DNA of 51,514 nucleotides from Methylobacter sp. (GCA_030655535.1 JAURVK010000074.1:1-51514), one strand, 5' to 3'; positions 31,667-41,503 are shown, counted from the first letter of the stretch. Made by a program: numbers and translations. Notes: generated by a model not told the origin, from the sequence alone.

Positions 31667-33675
31667 TTTTTATCGCCAGGGATGGTGTGTATGCCACAAG
31701 CCGGTAGGGAACCGGCGTGGCGATCGCCCTTGAGCTCGTTACGGTAACGCGCTAATGCCCAAAGCGGGAAGAACTTGTCGTAACCGTGGTATTTAAGATA
31801 GAAAACTTTAGGAAAGCCGGGCGCAGTAAAGCATTCGTCATTCCATACGCCGTCAGCTTGCTGGTTGCGCAAGATGAAATCGATGCCTGCTTTGACTTCA
31901 GGACTGTGCGCCTCGCCGGCAGCCATGAGTCCTAAGACGGCCCAGGCCGTTTGGAATGCAGTGCTGAAACGATATTTTCCGCTATGGCTGGTATCGTGAT
32001 AGCTGTAGTTGTCTTCGCCCCAGCCGCCATCGCCGCGTTGTACGCTTTTTAGCCATGTTGCGGCTTTGGTGTAAAGCGGATCGCTTTTAGGCAGGCTGGT
32101 TTGCTCGAGTCCAAGTAATACCGACCATGTGCCGTAGATGTAGTTGGTTCCCCAGCGGCCAAACCATGAACCGTTTTGTTCCTGTTCGCTACGGATATAG
32201 TCGATAGTACGCTCTAGCGCAGGCAGGTATTCATCATGATTCTGCGCTACTCTAGCCATCAGCATTGCGCAGCGTGCGCTGACATCGGAAGTAGGCGGAT
32301 CTAATAACGCGCCATGATCGGCAAAGGGGATTTCGTTCAAGTAATAATAGGTATTATCGACATCGAATGCGCCGTAACCGCCGTTTTTAGATTGCATGCC
32401 GACTATCCAACGGGTAGCACGATGTATCGATTCATCCAGATGCGGCAGGTTCGATTCCGCCATGGCGAAGGCGACAACTGCCGTGTCGTCGACATCGGGG
32501 TAATACGGGTTTTCAAATTGAAATGCCCAGCCGCCGCCTGCTAAATCAGGCTTGGAAATTCGCCAATCACCCGGCTCGTCGGACAGTTGTTTGCTTTTAA
32601 GCCAGTCGTAGGCGCGAGTCAGGCTTTGGCTGTTGCCTATTTTGTCGGATTCCTGTAAAGCCAGTGCGGCCAGCCCTGTATCCCAAACCGGGGACAAACA
32701 GGGCTGGCAGTAGGCGTCATGTTCATTGATAACTAATAATTTGTCGATTGCTTTACGCGCGGTGACGACGAACTCATGATCTTTAGGCATGCCAAGCAGC
32801 AGTAAAGCCTCGTAAGCGGCCATCATCGCCGGAGAAATTCCACCCAGGCCATCTTCGCCGTTCAGGCGTTCGATAATCCAGTCTTTGGCTTTTTCGATGG
32901 CGAGATTGTGCAGTTTTTTGGGGATTAACGGCCGTGTTGCTCGGCCCAGTTTGTCCAAGCCCAGAAAAATCTTATTTAATGTTGTTCTTTCAGGAAAGTA
33001 GTGCTGTTCTTCATCCGGGTGGGTGGTGAACAGTTCCAGTATATCAATGTTGTTTGGATTTTTTGCGGTCGCTTTTAAGGTGCAAAGAATAAACAGCGGT
33101 ACCATAACGGTTCTGGACCAATAGGATACTTTATCCAAATGGAAGGGGAACCAGTTGGGAAGCAGCATGATTTCGACAGGAATATACGGAACGCCGCGCC
33201 AGGGTAATTGCTCAAAGGTTGCCAGCGCAATGCGTGTGAATACGTTGGCTTTTGCCGCACCACCTTGGTTGAGAATATAATTTCTTAATCGGGTCATGTG
33301 CGGTGCGTCGACAGAATCTCCCGCCATTTTCAAGGCGAAATAGGCTTTAACGCTGCAACTAAGGTCGCCCGCACCGCCGGTAAACAGCGGGTAGCTGCCA
33401 TTTTCAGCTTGACGAGATCTTAGATAGTTGGCAATTTTGGCCTGTAGCGGCTGATCAATTTCACCTAGGTAGTGCAGCATCATGATGTATTCTGACGGGA
33501 TCGAGCAGTCTGCCTCCAATTCGAATACCCAATAGCCGTCTTTGTCCTGCAGGCTTAATAATTTATCCTGCGCTTTGCTGATGGCTCGATTGAGATCGGT
33601 TGTGTAGTGATTAACGGTATTCGAGGAACTCGAAATAGTGCCGGTATTGATCTCTGAATTTGCTTCGTTAAACAT
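31663..33675 (-). CDS. shc: Squalene-hopene cyclase
   Basis: DVDDTAVV, QW-type repeats (QNGSWFGRWGTNYIYGTWSVL, GDGGWGED). Confidence 0.95.
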   Translation of the reverse strand: MFNEANSEINTGTISSSSNTVNHYTTDLNRAISKAQDKLLSLQDKDGYWVFELEADCSIPSEYIMMLHYLGEIDQPLQAKIANYLRSRQAENGSYPLFTGGAGDLSCSVKAYFALKMAGDSVDAPHMTRLRNYILNQGGAAKANVFTRIALATFEQLPWRGVPYIPVEIMLLPNWFPFHLDKVSYWSRTVMVPLFILCTLKATAKNPNNIDILELFTTHPDEEQHYFPERTTLNKIFLGLDKLGRATRPLIPKKLHNLAIEKAKDWIIERLNGEDGLGGISPAMMAAYEALLLLGMPKDHEFVVTARKAIDKLLVINEHDAYCQPCLSPVWDTGLAALALQESDKIGNSQSLTRAYDWLKSKQLSDEPGDWRISKPDLAGGGWAFQFENPYYPDVDDTAVVAFAMAESNLPHLDESIHRATRWIVGMQSKNGGYGAFDVDNTYYYLNEIPFADHGALLDPPTSDVSARCAMLMARVAQNHDEYLPALERTIDYIRSEQEQNGSWFGRWGTNYIYGTWSVLLGLEQTSLPKSDPLYTKAATWLKSVQRGDGGWGEDNYSYHDTSHSGKYRFSTAFQTAWAVLGLMAAGEAHSPEVKAGIDFILRNQQADGVWNDECFTAPGFPKVFYLKYHGYDKFFPLWALARYRNELKGDRHAGSLPACGIHTIPGDKN
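31671..31729 (+). repeat. Dispersed element family B at shc 3' end
   Basis: ATCGCCAGGGATGGTGTGTATGCCACAAGCCGGTAGGGAACCGGCGTGGCGAT; translated antisense as [21 protein letters not shown]. Confidence 0.9.
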
Positions 33676-33686
33676 AGGTTGCGTCC

Positions 33687-34787
33687 TTAAAGGTTTGTCT
33701 TGGCTTTTGAGGATGGTGTTGAGTATGTCCAGTCGGGTGTTTTGAGTTCGCGGCTTGTTAAATTGAACAGTAAACTAAGCAGGGTGTTGCTGCGTCCGGT
33801 TAATCGGGTCGCAAGAATAGTCGCCTTAACGCTGGTGCGAGTAATTTTGACTTGGCCGGAATTGTGAAAATCCGGATTTTGTTTGATCTTTTTTAAGGTC
33901 AGAACGGCCATGCCTAACGCCCAAAGACAGAAGTTACGAATGCCGGTTTCATGAGCGGGAAGCAGTTGTGTGTACTTCAGCGCGTTATGTAAATGGTTGT
34001 GAGCGATGCCGATCAAGTGCTCCAGACCTAAGCTGAAGTTTTCTGAATGAGTTTCCGGTGTCAGGTTTTTAAGATCGAACTCTGTTTCGGTAAAAATATC
34101 CTGCGGTAACCAGCAAACGCCACGTTCGGCATCGTCCCATATATCTTTTAATATGTTGGTCATTTGCAGTCCTTGGCCAAAAGACACGGACAGGCTAAGC
34201 AGTTCGTCTTTGTGTCGAGCAATTTCCGGCGAGTAATGGCAAAAAAGCTTGGCCAACATTTCGCCTACGCAACCGGCAACGTAATAGCAGTATCTGTCCA
34301 AGTCGGCAAGTGTTTCAAGGCCGCCATGCAGATCCATGGCCTGAAAGATCGGCATGCCTTCGGCCATGGTTTCTACGCAGGTAGCCAATGCCTCGATTTG
34401 ATCGGGGTCAAATTTATGAGTAATTTGAATAACTCGTGGCAATACATGAATTAAGGTGTGCTCGGCGGGAATGGTTTGCTCAGAAAGCAGCGGTGCAAGT
34501 TCTACAGCAAACGGCTCTGAATTACTTCCGGTTTTTACGACACGAATAAACTCCGAGCAAAAATATTTTTTTTGTTCGGGGGACAGGGAAATTTCATCTT
34601 CTATAGTGTCGACAATGCGACATAACAAATAGGCGTTAGCGACTGCACCGTATAATTTTTCCGGCAACTGCGGAATAGTTAGCGCAAATGTTCTGGAGAC
34701 GCCTTCAAGTAATAATGCCTGGAATTCATCGTCAGAACATTTGTTGAGTGATTTTGGGTTATCAAGGGATATTTGAGTTTCACTCAT
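33687..34787 (-). CDS. Squalene/phytoene synthase family (probable squalene synthase)
   Basis: DTIEDE and QMTNILKDIWDD Asp-rich motifs; upstream of shc. Confidence 0.85.
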   Translation of the reverse strand: MSETQISLDNPKSLNKCSDDEFQALLLEGVSRTFALTIPQLPEKLYGAVANAYLLCRIVDTIEDEISLSPEQKKYFCSEFIRVVKTGSNSEPFAVELAPLLSEQTIPAEHTLIHVLPRVIQITHKFDPDQIEALATCVETMAEGMPIFQAMDLHGGLETLADLDRYCYYVAGCVGEMLAKLFCHYSPEIARHKDELLSLSVSFGQGLQMTNILKDIWDDAERGVCWLPQDIFTETEFDLKNLTPETHSENFSLGLEHLIGIAHNHLHNALKYTQLLPAHETGIRNFCLWALGMAVLTLKKIKQNPDFHNSGQVKITRTSVKATILATRLTGRSNTLLSLLFNLTSRELKTPDWTYSTPSSKAKTNL

Positions 34788-35267
34788 GATATTTTGTTGT
34801 CGACGTACAGGGTAAATTTAAGTTGGTTAATTATAATAATAGACTGTTTGTTGGTATTTTGCAAAGCAATGTTGTTTTGTTGCAAATATGCACACTCTAT
34901 AATTCAGGTAATAAATTTATTATTAATTAAAATAGTAAGTTAGCTGCGTTTGTCGCGTATTTGTGTGGGCAGTATGAGCTTGCATTCTGTGTGGGCGTCT
35001 ACACAGACATGCTATAAAACTGGAGTCGTCAGTTAAAAGATAGTATTCTAGTCGGCAATAGATAAGCGATTGTATTATATAATGGGCTTGCCGGTATTCC
35101 CTGATTTTCGTTGTGCAAATGCAGTAGACGTTTGTATTATGGCGGGTGTTGTCTGGTTGTTGTTTTATTAATACAGGTTTGTCGTCTTGCAGTGTATGTG
35201 GTTTCAGGGCGGTCATTTTTATGTGGGCGTCATTAAGTTTATCGAAGTTTTTTTGGAGGGTTTGCTC

Positions 35268-36380
35268 GTGGGAGTTCCTTTACGTCAGCAGTTGACTGTA
35301 GGCAGTTATTTGATTAAGCAAAAGTTGAAAGGGGTTAAAAAATATCCTTTGGTGCTGATGCTTGAGCCTTTGTTTCGTTGCAATTTGGCCTGTGCAGGCT
35401 GTGGTAAAATCGATTATTCTGATGATATTCTCGATCAGCGGCTTTCATTTGAAGAGTGTATGCAGGCGGTGGACGAATGTGATGCGCCTATGGTGTCCAT
35501 TCCAGGCGGTGAACCGCTTATTCATAAAGAAATGCCGCAAATTGTTGCGGGTATCATCGAGCGGAAGAAATTCGTTTACCTGTGTACTAATGCACTGTTG
35601 TTGAAAAAGAGAATTGACGATTATAAGCCATCTCCTTATTTAACCTTTTCTATCCATTTAGATGGCATGCATGAAAGGCATGATACCTCCGTCTGCCAGG
35701 AAGGTGTTTTTGAGCGAGCCGTTGAAGCGATAAAATTGGCGCTGGAAAAAGGCTTTAGGGTTACGATAAACTGTACGCTGTTTCAGGGTGAAAACTCTCA
35801 GGAAGTTGCCGATTTTCTGGATTATGCGATGGAACTTGGTGTCGAAGGTGTGACTATTGCCCCCGGCTTCAGTTATGAGCATGCGCCCCAGCAGGATGTG
35901 TTTATTAAAGGTAGCGATGTTAAGGATTTATTCCGGGGTATTTTCAGAATCGGTAAAAAGCGCAATTGGAAATTAAATCATTCGTCGCTATATCTTGACT
36001 TTCTGGCAGGCAACCAAAATTACGATTGTACCCCTTGGGGTAATCCGACTCGTAACGTGTTCGGCTGGCAAAAACCTTGTTACTTGCTGGCTGATGAAGG
36101 TTATGTTTCAAGTTTTCAAGAGCTTCTGGATACTACGCCATGGGAAAAATACGGCTCGGTTAATAATCCTAAATGTGCAAGCTGCATGGCGCATTGCGGT
36201 TATGAAGCGACTGCGGTTGAAGACATGTTAAGTCATCCGTTGAAGGCCTTGTGGACGTCCATTAGAGGCCCGAAAACCGAGGGTGCAATGGTGCCTGTGG
36301 CAACTCCTGAGTATGCAAAAGAAGAACGGGCATCAGCAACCATTGCAGGAATTCCTGTAAGAGTAGAGGTTGCCGATTAA
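35268..36380 (+). CDS. hpnH: Hopanoid biosynthesis radical SAM protein (adenosylhopene-forming)
   Basis: CNLACAGCGKI radical SAM, PGGEPLIHKEM, C-terminal Cys-rich region; GTG 35268 with GGAGG SD upstream. Confidence 0.92.
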   Translation: MGVPLRQQLTVGSYLIKQKLKGVKKYPLVLMLEPLFRCNLACAGCGKIDYSDDILDQRLSFEECMQAVDECDAPMVSIPGGEPLIHKEMPQIVAGIIERKKFVYLCTNALLLKKRIDDYKPSPYLTFSIHLDGMHERHDTSVCQEGVFERAVEAIKLALEKGFRVTINCTLFQGENSQEVADFLDYAMELGVEGVTIAPGFSYEHAPQQDVFIKGSDVKDLFRGIFRIGKKRNWKLNHSSLYLDFLAGNQNYDCTPWGNPTRNVFGWQKPCYLLADEGYVSSFQELLDTTPWEKYGSVNNPKCASCMAHCGYEATAVEDMLSHPLKALWTSIRGPKTEGAMVPVATPEYAKEERASATIAGIPVRVEVAD

Positions 36381-36388
36381 AGTTTATT

Positions 36389-36452
36389 TAGGTTCACGGC
36401 ACAGGGCACAGGGGGCAAGGTTTTTTCGCCTTGCGCCTTGCACCTTTTACCT
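36389..36452. repeat. GGCACAGGG..../CCTTGCGCCTTGCACC dispersed repeat
   Basis: Imperfect inverted repeat, similar style to 3835, 7914 and 38095 loci. Confidence 0.45.
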
Positions 36453-36480
36453 GATTTAATTTTTGCGAGGTTTTTTAATT

Positions 36481-37098
36481 ATGATTTTAAAAAATATGAA
36501 GTTAACTGTTGTTTTCATGTTCTTTTTGTTTGGGACAATGAATGCTTTCGCTCTGGATGAAGGCGGCGCAACTGCAAAACAAGTTGTAGAAAAATTTCAG
36601 GCCGATCTTATTGAAGTGATGAAGGACGGTAAGAAATTGGGCTATGCCGGAAGATATGAGAAGCTCAAGGAGTCTGTTTCCAACAGCCACGAACTGACAA
36701 AAATCGCCCGTATTGTTGTCGGTAAGGAGTGGGAGAAGTTATCCGAGGAACAACAGCAGAAGCTGGTCGATGTGTTCAGTCAGTTGAGTATTGCCTCTTA
36801 TGCGCACAACTTTAAAGATTATTCGGGGGAATCATTTGTATTCGATTCGGAAGAAGAAACGACGAGAGGCGGTGTTGTTGTGCATTCTCACCTGGTTATT
36901 CCTGATGACAAGCCCGTTAAATTTGATTACATGTTAAAGGAAAATGGCAATAGCTGGCGTATTATTAATATTATTGCCAACGGTGTCAGTGATTTAGCCT
37001 TGAAAAGGTCGGAATACACGACTATTTTGCAGCGTGAAGGCTTTGATGTATTAATAACCAAGATTAACGAAAAAATTAATAATTATTCAAAACAATAG
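36481..37098 (+). CDS. MlaC/Ttg2D-family phospholipid-binding protein (HpnM-like)
   Basis: Signal peptide; DYMLKENGNSWRIINIIANGVSDLALKRSEYTTIL motif. Confidence 0.85.
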   Translation: MILKNMKLTVVFMFFLFGTMNAFALDEGGATAKQVVEKFQADLIEVMKDGKKLGYAGRYEKLKESVSNSHELTKIARIVVGKEWEKLSEEQQQKLVDVFSQLSIASYAHNFKDYSGESFVFDSEEETTRGGVVVHSHLVIPDDKPVKFDYMLKENGNSWRIINIIANGVSDLALKRSEYTTILQREGFDVLITKINEKINNYSKQ

Positions 37099-37103
37099 GT
37101 TTC

Positions 37104-38093
37104 ATGCCGATGAATAGACTACACAAAGGCAATCGTAGCGTTAAAATGCAATATACATTCTCAGGGTTCCTGATTGTAATTGCGCTCACTCTGGGCGGTT
37201 GTGCAACAACAGGTGATGTTGAACAACAAACTGTAGTGAGCAAGACCGATCCTTATGAAAGCTTTAATAGAAAAATATTTGGTTTTAACGATAGCGTCGA
37301 TAATTATGTCGCTGAACCTATTTCAAATGCTTATAAATGGATAACTCCGCAGTTCATGCAAACGGGTGTTTTCAACTTCTTTAATAATCTGAAAAATGTA
37401 AATGTAGTTATTAATGATGTTTTACAGGCTAAATTTTCACAAAGCGCTGAAGATACCGGGCGTTTTGCCATCAACTCAACAATAGGATTGGGTGGTCTGG
37501 TTGATGTGGCCAAGCATGTGGGACTGGAACAAAATGAGGAGGATTTTGAACAGACCCTAGCGGTATGGGGTGTGCCTCAAGGTTCTTATCTGGTGTTGCC
37601 TATTCTGGGGCCGTCAACTGCGCGTGGTATTCCAGGAGCGGTATTCGATACGGCGGCAAATCCGGTCAGTTACATAGGCATGCCTGTGCAGTTGTTGTCT
37701 ATGCTGAATGCCAGAGCTAGTGCGGAAGGGGCATTAAAATTCATTAATGAAGCTGCGTTGGATCCTTATGTATTTACGCGTGAATCTTTTTTGCAGTGGC
37801 GTAATCATCTGGCCACGGATGGAAAGGCGGAGGCGTCATTCGATATAGATGGTCTTGAAGACGAGTCACTTGAGGGTGATAATGGCGCGGCTTTTAGTCA
37901 AGACTCGTCTGGCGATGCCAATGCAAGTGACAAACCAGGTTTTGCTCTGCGCCTAGACGAAAAGACTAAAGAGATTGAGCAAGTCTCGTATTCATTTAGC
38001 AGTGTCGCTCAATCATTTGATGCTACCGCCAAGTCATTTGAACAGGCCGGTAACAAGCTGGATGAATTGAAAAAATTAAGAAGACGTAGGTAA
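37104..38093 (+). CDS. mlaA: MlaA/VacJ family lipoprotein
   Basis: Lipobox GGCATT; DPYESFNRKIFGFND; DFEQTLAVWGVPQGSYLVLPILGPSTAR. Confidence 0.92.
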   Translation: MPMNRLHKGNRSVKMQYTFSGFLIVIALTLGGCATTGDVEQQTVVSKTDPYESFNRKIFGFNDSVDNYVAEPISNAYKWITPQFMQTGVFNFFNNLKNVNVVINDVLQAKFSQSAEDTGRFAINSTIGLGGLVDVAKHVGLEQNEEDFEQTLAVWGVPQGSYLVLPILGPSTARGIPGAVFDTAANPVSYIGMPVQLLSMLNARASAEGALKFINEAALDPYVFTRESFLQWRNHLATDGKAEASFDIDGLEDESLEGDNGAAFSQDSSGDANASDKPGFALRLDEKTKEIEQVSYSFSSVAQSFDATAKSFEQAGNKLDELKKLRRRR

Positions 38094-38094
38094 A

Positions 38095-38138
38095 GAAGGT
38101 GAAAGGTGAAAGGTGAAACCTTGAACCTCGAACCTCAA
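38095..38138. repeat. (GGTGAAA)n heptad-containing dispersed repeat, second locus
   Basis: AAGGTGAAAGGTGAAAGGTGAAACCTTGAACCTCGAACCTC. Confidence 0.7.
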
Positions 38139-38711
38139 TTAATAATGCAATAACGAATGAACTTCGTAACCCCTTAGCTTTTCCCTTCCTTCCAGAAAAT
38201 CCAATTCCACCACAAAGGCGCATGCCTCTACCTTTGCACCCAATTGTTCAACTAATTCACAGCTCGCTTTTGCTGTTCCGCCGGTAGCCAGTAGGTCGTC
38301 AATCAGTAAAACATGATCGTTCGCATCGAAGGCGTCGATATGCGCTTCCAGTGTGGCTGAGCCATATTCAAGGTCATACGATACACTTTGCACATCGTAA
38401 GGCAGTTTTCCCGGTTTTCTCAATGGCACAAATGGAAGCCCCAGTTCCCAGGCAACCAGAGAGCCGAAAATAAAACCGCGCGCCTCCATCCCTGCAACTG
38501 CGGTAATATTTCTGCCTAAAAAAGGCTGTAGTAGTTGATGGACGGAAAGCCTCAGTGTAGCGGGATCTTTTACCAGTGGCGTAATATCTTTGAAGATAAT
38601 ACCGGGTTTTGGGAAATCGGGGATGTCGCGGATTTTATCTCTTAATCGATTCATTATTTTAATAGGTAGGTATTTAAGGTAAAAACGGCTTTGTCGATTG
38701 CCTTGCTTCAT
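38139..38711 (-). CDS. apt: Adenine phosphoribosyltransferase
   Basis: DFPKPGIIFKDITPL, AGMEARGFIFG, VLLIDDLLATGGTA. Confidence 0.94.
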   Translation of the reverse strand: MKQGNRQSRFYLKYLPIKIMNRLRDKIRDIPDFPKPGIIFKDITPLVKDPATLRLSVHQLLQPFLGRNITAVAGMEARGFIFGSLVAWELGLPFVPLRKPGKLPYDVQSVSYDLEYGSATLEAHIDAFDANDHVLLIDDLLATGGTAKASCELVEQLGAKVEACAFVVELDFLEGREKLRGYEVHSLLHY

Positions 38712-38742
38712 TTTAGTTTTACCAACGTAAAACTGGGCAAAT

Positions 38743-38788
38743 CAGGAGTTCAGGCTTTGCCTGTTCGCAAGCAGAGCTTGCACTCCGC
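38743..38788. repeat. REP-like palindrome family A copy 3 (diverged)
   Basis: GGAGTTCAGGCTTTGCCTGTTCGCAAGCAGAGCTTGCACTCC. Confidence 0.82.
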
Positions 38789-38886
38789 CTGTCATAGTCT
38801 ATTCACGCTACCCCGTCTTAATTGGATAGCCGGTTTTCTGTACTGCTGCAAACTTTTGGTTGCAGTCTTGATCCGGGCAAGTTGGT

Positions 38887-39936
38887 TTAATTGAAAATAG
38901 TTTCGAAAGAATAGCCGTTGCATTCCATGATTTCTTTCATTCTTTTTAATCCATCCATTTGGATTTGTCTGACACGCTCTCGGGTTACGCCCAACTCTTG
39001 AGCAACCTGCTCAAGGGTAGAGTCTTCATAACCGCAAAGCCCATAGCGGCGACAAATAACTTCGCGTTGTTTTTCAGAAAGTTGAAACACCCATTTGGCA
39101 ATGTTATGTCTGATACCGTCTTCTTGTATTTTCTCAGCGGGCGATAAGCTGTCGCTATCAGAAATCGACTCTACCAAGGGTTTATCAAAATCCTTGCCGG
39201 CCGACATGTCTATTGATGTAACCCGCTCGTTGAGTTTAAGCATTTTTTCGACTTTATTAACCGGTATGTCCAGATGAACTGCAATATCTCTGGCATTAGG
39301 TTCATGATCGAGTAACTGTGCCAAATGACGTTGAGCTTTAAGATAAGTGTTCATTTCCTTGACAATATGAATCGGCAAACGGATGGTTCGCGTTTGATTC
39401 ATAATGGCTCGTTCAATAGTTTGCCTGATCCACCAAGTGGCATAGGTTGAAAATCTAAAACCTCTTTCAGGATCAAATTTTTCAACTGCGTGCATCAAGC
39501 CCAGATTGCCTTCCTCAATCAAATCCAGTAACGGCAAGCCTCTGTTCAGGTAACGACGGGAGATTTTAACGACTAGGCGTAAATTGCTTTCGATCATGAT
39601 TTTGCGGGCAGCTTCATCGCCTAGCAAAGCCCTGGATCCGTAAAGTTTTTCTTGGTCGGCAGTCAGTAATTGTGATCGAGATAGTTCGTTTAAATAAACC
39701 CGTGTCGCATCAATGCTTTTATCTTGCTGCGAGGTATTGGTAATTGTCTCGTCAGTATCCTCGGTTTGTGCGCCATGCATTGTTCTACCTCCTGTATTCA
39801 TGCAGTCGAATACCTCAGCGATAGCGGAATTTTTCTGAGGTTCATCGTCAAAAGACAAATCATCAAATAACACACAAACATCATCGTCTAACATACAAAC
39901 ATCATCGTCCAATAGCTCAACTAATTCTGCTTTCAT
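38887..39936 (-). CDS. rpoS: RNA polymerase sigma factor RpoS
   Basis: Sigma70 regions 1.2-4 ([37 protein letters not shown]); downstream of nlpD. Confidence 0.93.
   Translation of the reverse strand: MKAELVELLDDDVCMLDDDVCVLFDDLSFDDEPQKNSAIAEVFDCMNTGGRTMHGAQTEDTDETITNTSQQDKSIDATRVYLNELSRSQLLTADQEKLYGSRALLGDEAARKIMIESNLRLVVKISRRYLNRGLPLLDLIEEGNLGLMHAVEKFDPERGFRFSTYATWWIRQTIERAIMNQTRTIRLPIHIVKEMNTYLKAQRHLAQLLDHEPNARDIAVHLDIPVNKVEKMLKLNERVTSIDMSAGKDFDKPLVESISDSDSLSPAEKIQEDGIRHNIAKWVFQLSEKQREVICRRYGLCGYEDSTLEQVAQELGVTRERVRQIQMDGLKRMKEIMECNGYSFETIFN
39770..39812 (-). repeat. Dispersed element family C inside rpoS N-terminal coding region
   Basis: TGCGCCATGCATTGTTCTACCTCCTGTATTCATGCAGTCGAATAC; peptide [15 protein letters not shown]. 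Confidence 0.8.
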
Positions 39937-39979
39937 GATAACCTCTACATTGTTCGACCAAAGCCGAAATGGTTTTTTA

Positions 39980-41002
39980 TTATTTGCCCGGTAAAAGGTT
40001 AAGTGGATTTACCGGTTTTCCGTTTTTTCTTATTTCGAAATGCAGCGACGCTTGGTTTGATCCCGCTTGGCCTGCTTTTGCAATAACCTCACCTTTGCTC
40101 ACTGTACGGCCCTCTGTAACAAGCAGTTGGCTGTTATTGGCATAAGCGCTTAAATACAAATCGTTGTGTTTGATAATAAGCAAATTACCGTAGCCAATCA
40201 GGCCTTGTCCGCTATAGACAACTTTACCTGCTTCAGCCGCACTCACGTCTTGTCCTGTTTTTCCGGCTATATCAATGCCTTTGTTATGGGCTGGAGAAAA
40301 ATATTTTAAAACTTTTCCTTTGATTGGCCATTGAAAGTTTAACTTTAACATGTTTCTATTATCAATTGAAATAATTGATTTTTTTTGTGATCTTGTTCCG
40401 GATTTAATCGCGATATTTTTAATCGACTGGATTTTATCAGTCGGATTCGGTTTGTTATTTAACGGAATGGCATTTGTATTCTGTGAGTTCATTTTATTTA
40501 TTACAGTTGCCGTTACGATTTTTTTATTTGTCCCGGCAATTGCTCCATGCATTGCTCTCGGCAACTGCTCCATGCGTTGCTCTACCTCCCCCGTCCGTGG
40601 GGTCGTACCTCCTCCGTCCATGGAGTCGTCGGTAACGGTTTCTGCTTTTGGCGGCCGTTCCATGTGTCGCTCTATCGGGGTTGTGCTTCCTGCATTCGTG
40701 TGGTCGTACGTGGATATGCTTTCCAAGTTCGGGTCGGAGAGTCTGATTTTTTGATTTATTTCTATCGTATAAGGGGAGGCGATCCGGTTCCATTGCGCTA
40801 ATTGCCGATAATCCATGTCATAAATCAGGCTTATTCCATACAAGGTGTCGCCTTTTTTTACCTGATGATATTTTGTATCGTCTTTTGCAATATCAGGGTT
40901 ATTTGTGCTGACAGGGGCATAGTTTTGCGGTATTTCCGCACAGCCATTCAGTAAAGCCGGCAGTATTGCAATAAAAACAAGCTTTGAATTAGTGGATGTC
41001 AT
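39980..41002 (-). CDS. nlpD: LysM + M23 peptidase domain lipoprotein
   Basis: Lipobox LNGCAE, Lys[17 protein letters not shown]23 [25 protein letters not shown]; upstream of rpoS. Confidence 0.9.
   Translation of the reverse strand: MTSTNSKLVFIAILPALLNGCAEIPQNYAPVSTNNPDIAKDDTKYHQVKKGDTLYGISLIYDMDYRQLAQWNRIASPYTIEINQKIRLSDPNLESISTYDHTNAGSTTPIERHMERPPKAETVTDDSMDGGGTTPRTGEVEQRMEQLPRAMHGAIAGTNKKIVTATVINKMNSQNTNAIPLNNKPNPTDKIQSIKNIAIKSGTRSQKKSIISIDNRNMLKLNFQWPIKGKVLKYFSPAHNKGIDIAGKTGQDVSAAEAGKVVYSGQGLIGYGNLLIIKHNDLYLSAYANNSQLLVTEGRTVSKGEVIAKAGQAGSNQASLHFEIRKNGKPVNPLNLLPGK
40540..40710 (-). repeat. Cluster of about three family C element copies within nlpD
   Basis: Repeats of TCCATGCATTGCTCT / TCCATGCGTTGCTCTACCTCCCCCGTCCGTGGGGTCGTACC / TCCATGTGTCGCTCTATC..TTCCTGCATTCGTGTGGTCGTACG. 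Confidence 0.82.
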
Positions 41003-41008
41003 AGAAGG

Positions 41009-41503
41009 TTATTTTTTTAATAAAATCTTTTTAGCCAGATTTATTTTTGCGGCCAAATAATTTGATCCGCCACGATCAGGATGAATTTTTTGCATTAATT
41101 TACGATGAGCGGCGATAATTTCAGCCTCCGATGCGCCCATCTTCAAATCCAACACTTCATAGGCTTCTTCAATCGACATATCGCCTTTAGTGGTCGTTTT
41201 GTTGGGTCGTTGCGAGGTGTTCCGTTTTGCAGAATCAAATTGCGACCATAGTCGATGTAAATAGGGCGCATAACGTAACAATGCAGGCATTAAGCGGAAT
41301 ATAAAAGCAATAGCCACACCTGCCAGAGCAAAAAACCAGTTCAAACGTCCGGTTACGGCTAAATAAAACACGATCAGTCCCGTAACGAGTAGAAACAAAA
41401 ACTTGGCGTAACGAGCCAATACAGCTGGCGAGGTTTTTAAAAACGCACGTACCCCGAAAAATGCAATGATGATCAATATCAACATCAGATAAATTCGAAT
41501 CAA
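41009..41503 (-). CDS. DnaJ domain-containing membrane protein
   Basis: TM segments, C-terminal MSIEEAYEVLDLKMGASEAEIIAAHRKLMQKIHPDRGGSNYLAAKINLAKKILL. Confidence 0.88.
   Translation of the reverse strand: MIRIYLMLILIIIAFFGVRAFLKTSPAVLARYAKFLFLLVTGLIVFYLAVTGRLNWFFALAGVAIAFIFRLMPALLRYAPYLHRLWSQFDSAKRNTSQRPNKTTTKGDMSIEEAYEVLDLKMGASEAEIIAAHRKLMQKIHPDRGGSNYLAAKINLAKKILLKK

Noticed and set aside
34923-35216. 97-aa minus-strand ORF in the sqs/hpnH divergent intergenic region
   Set aside because: His/Thr/Cys-rich, no recognisable motif; lies in a likely regulatory region.
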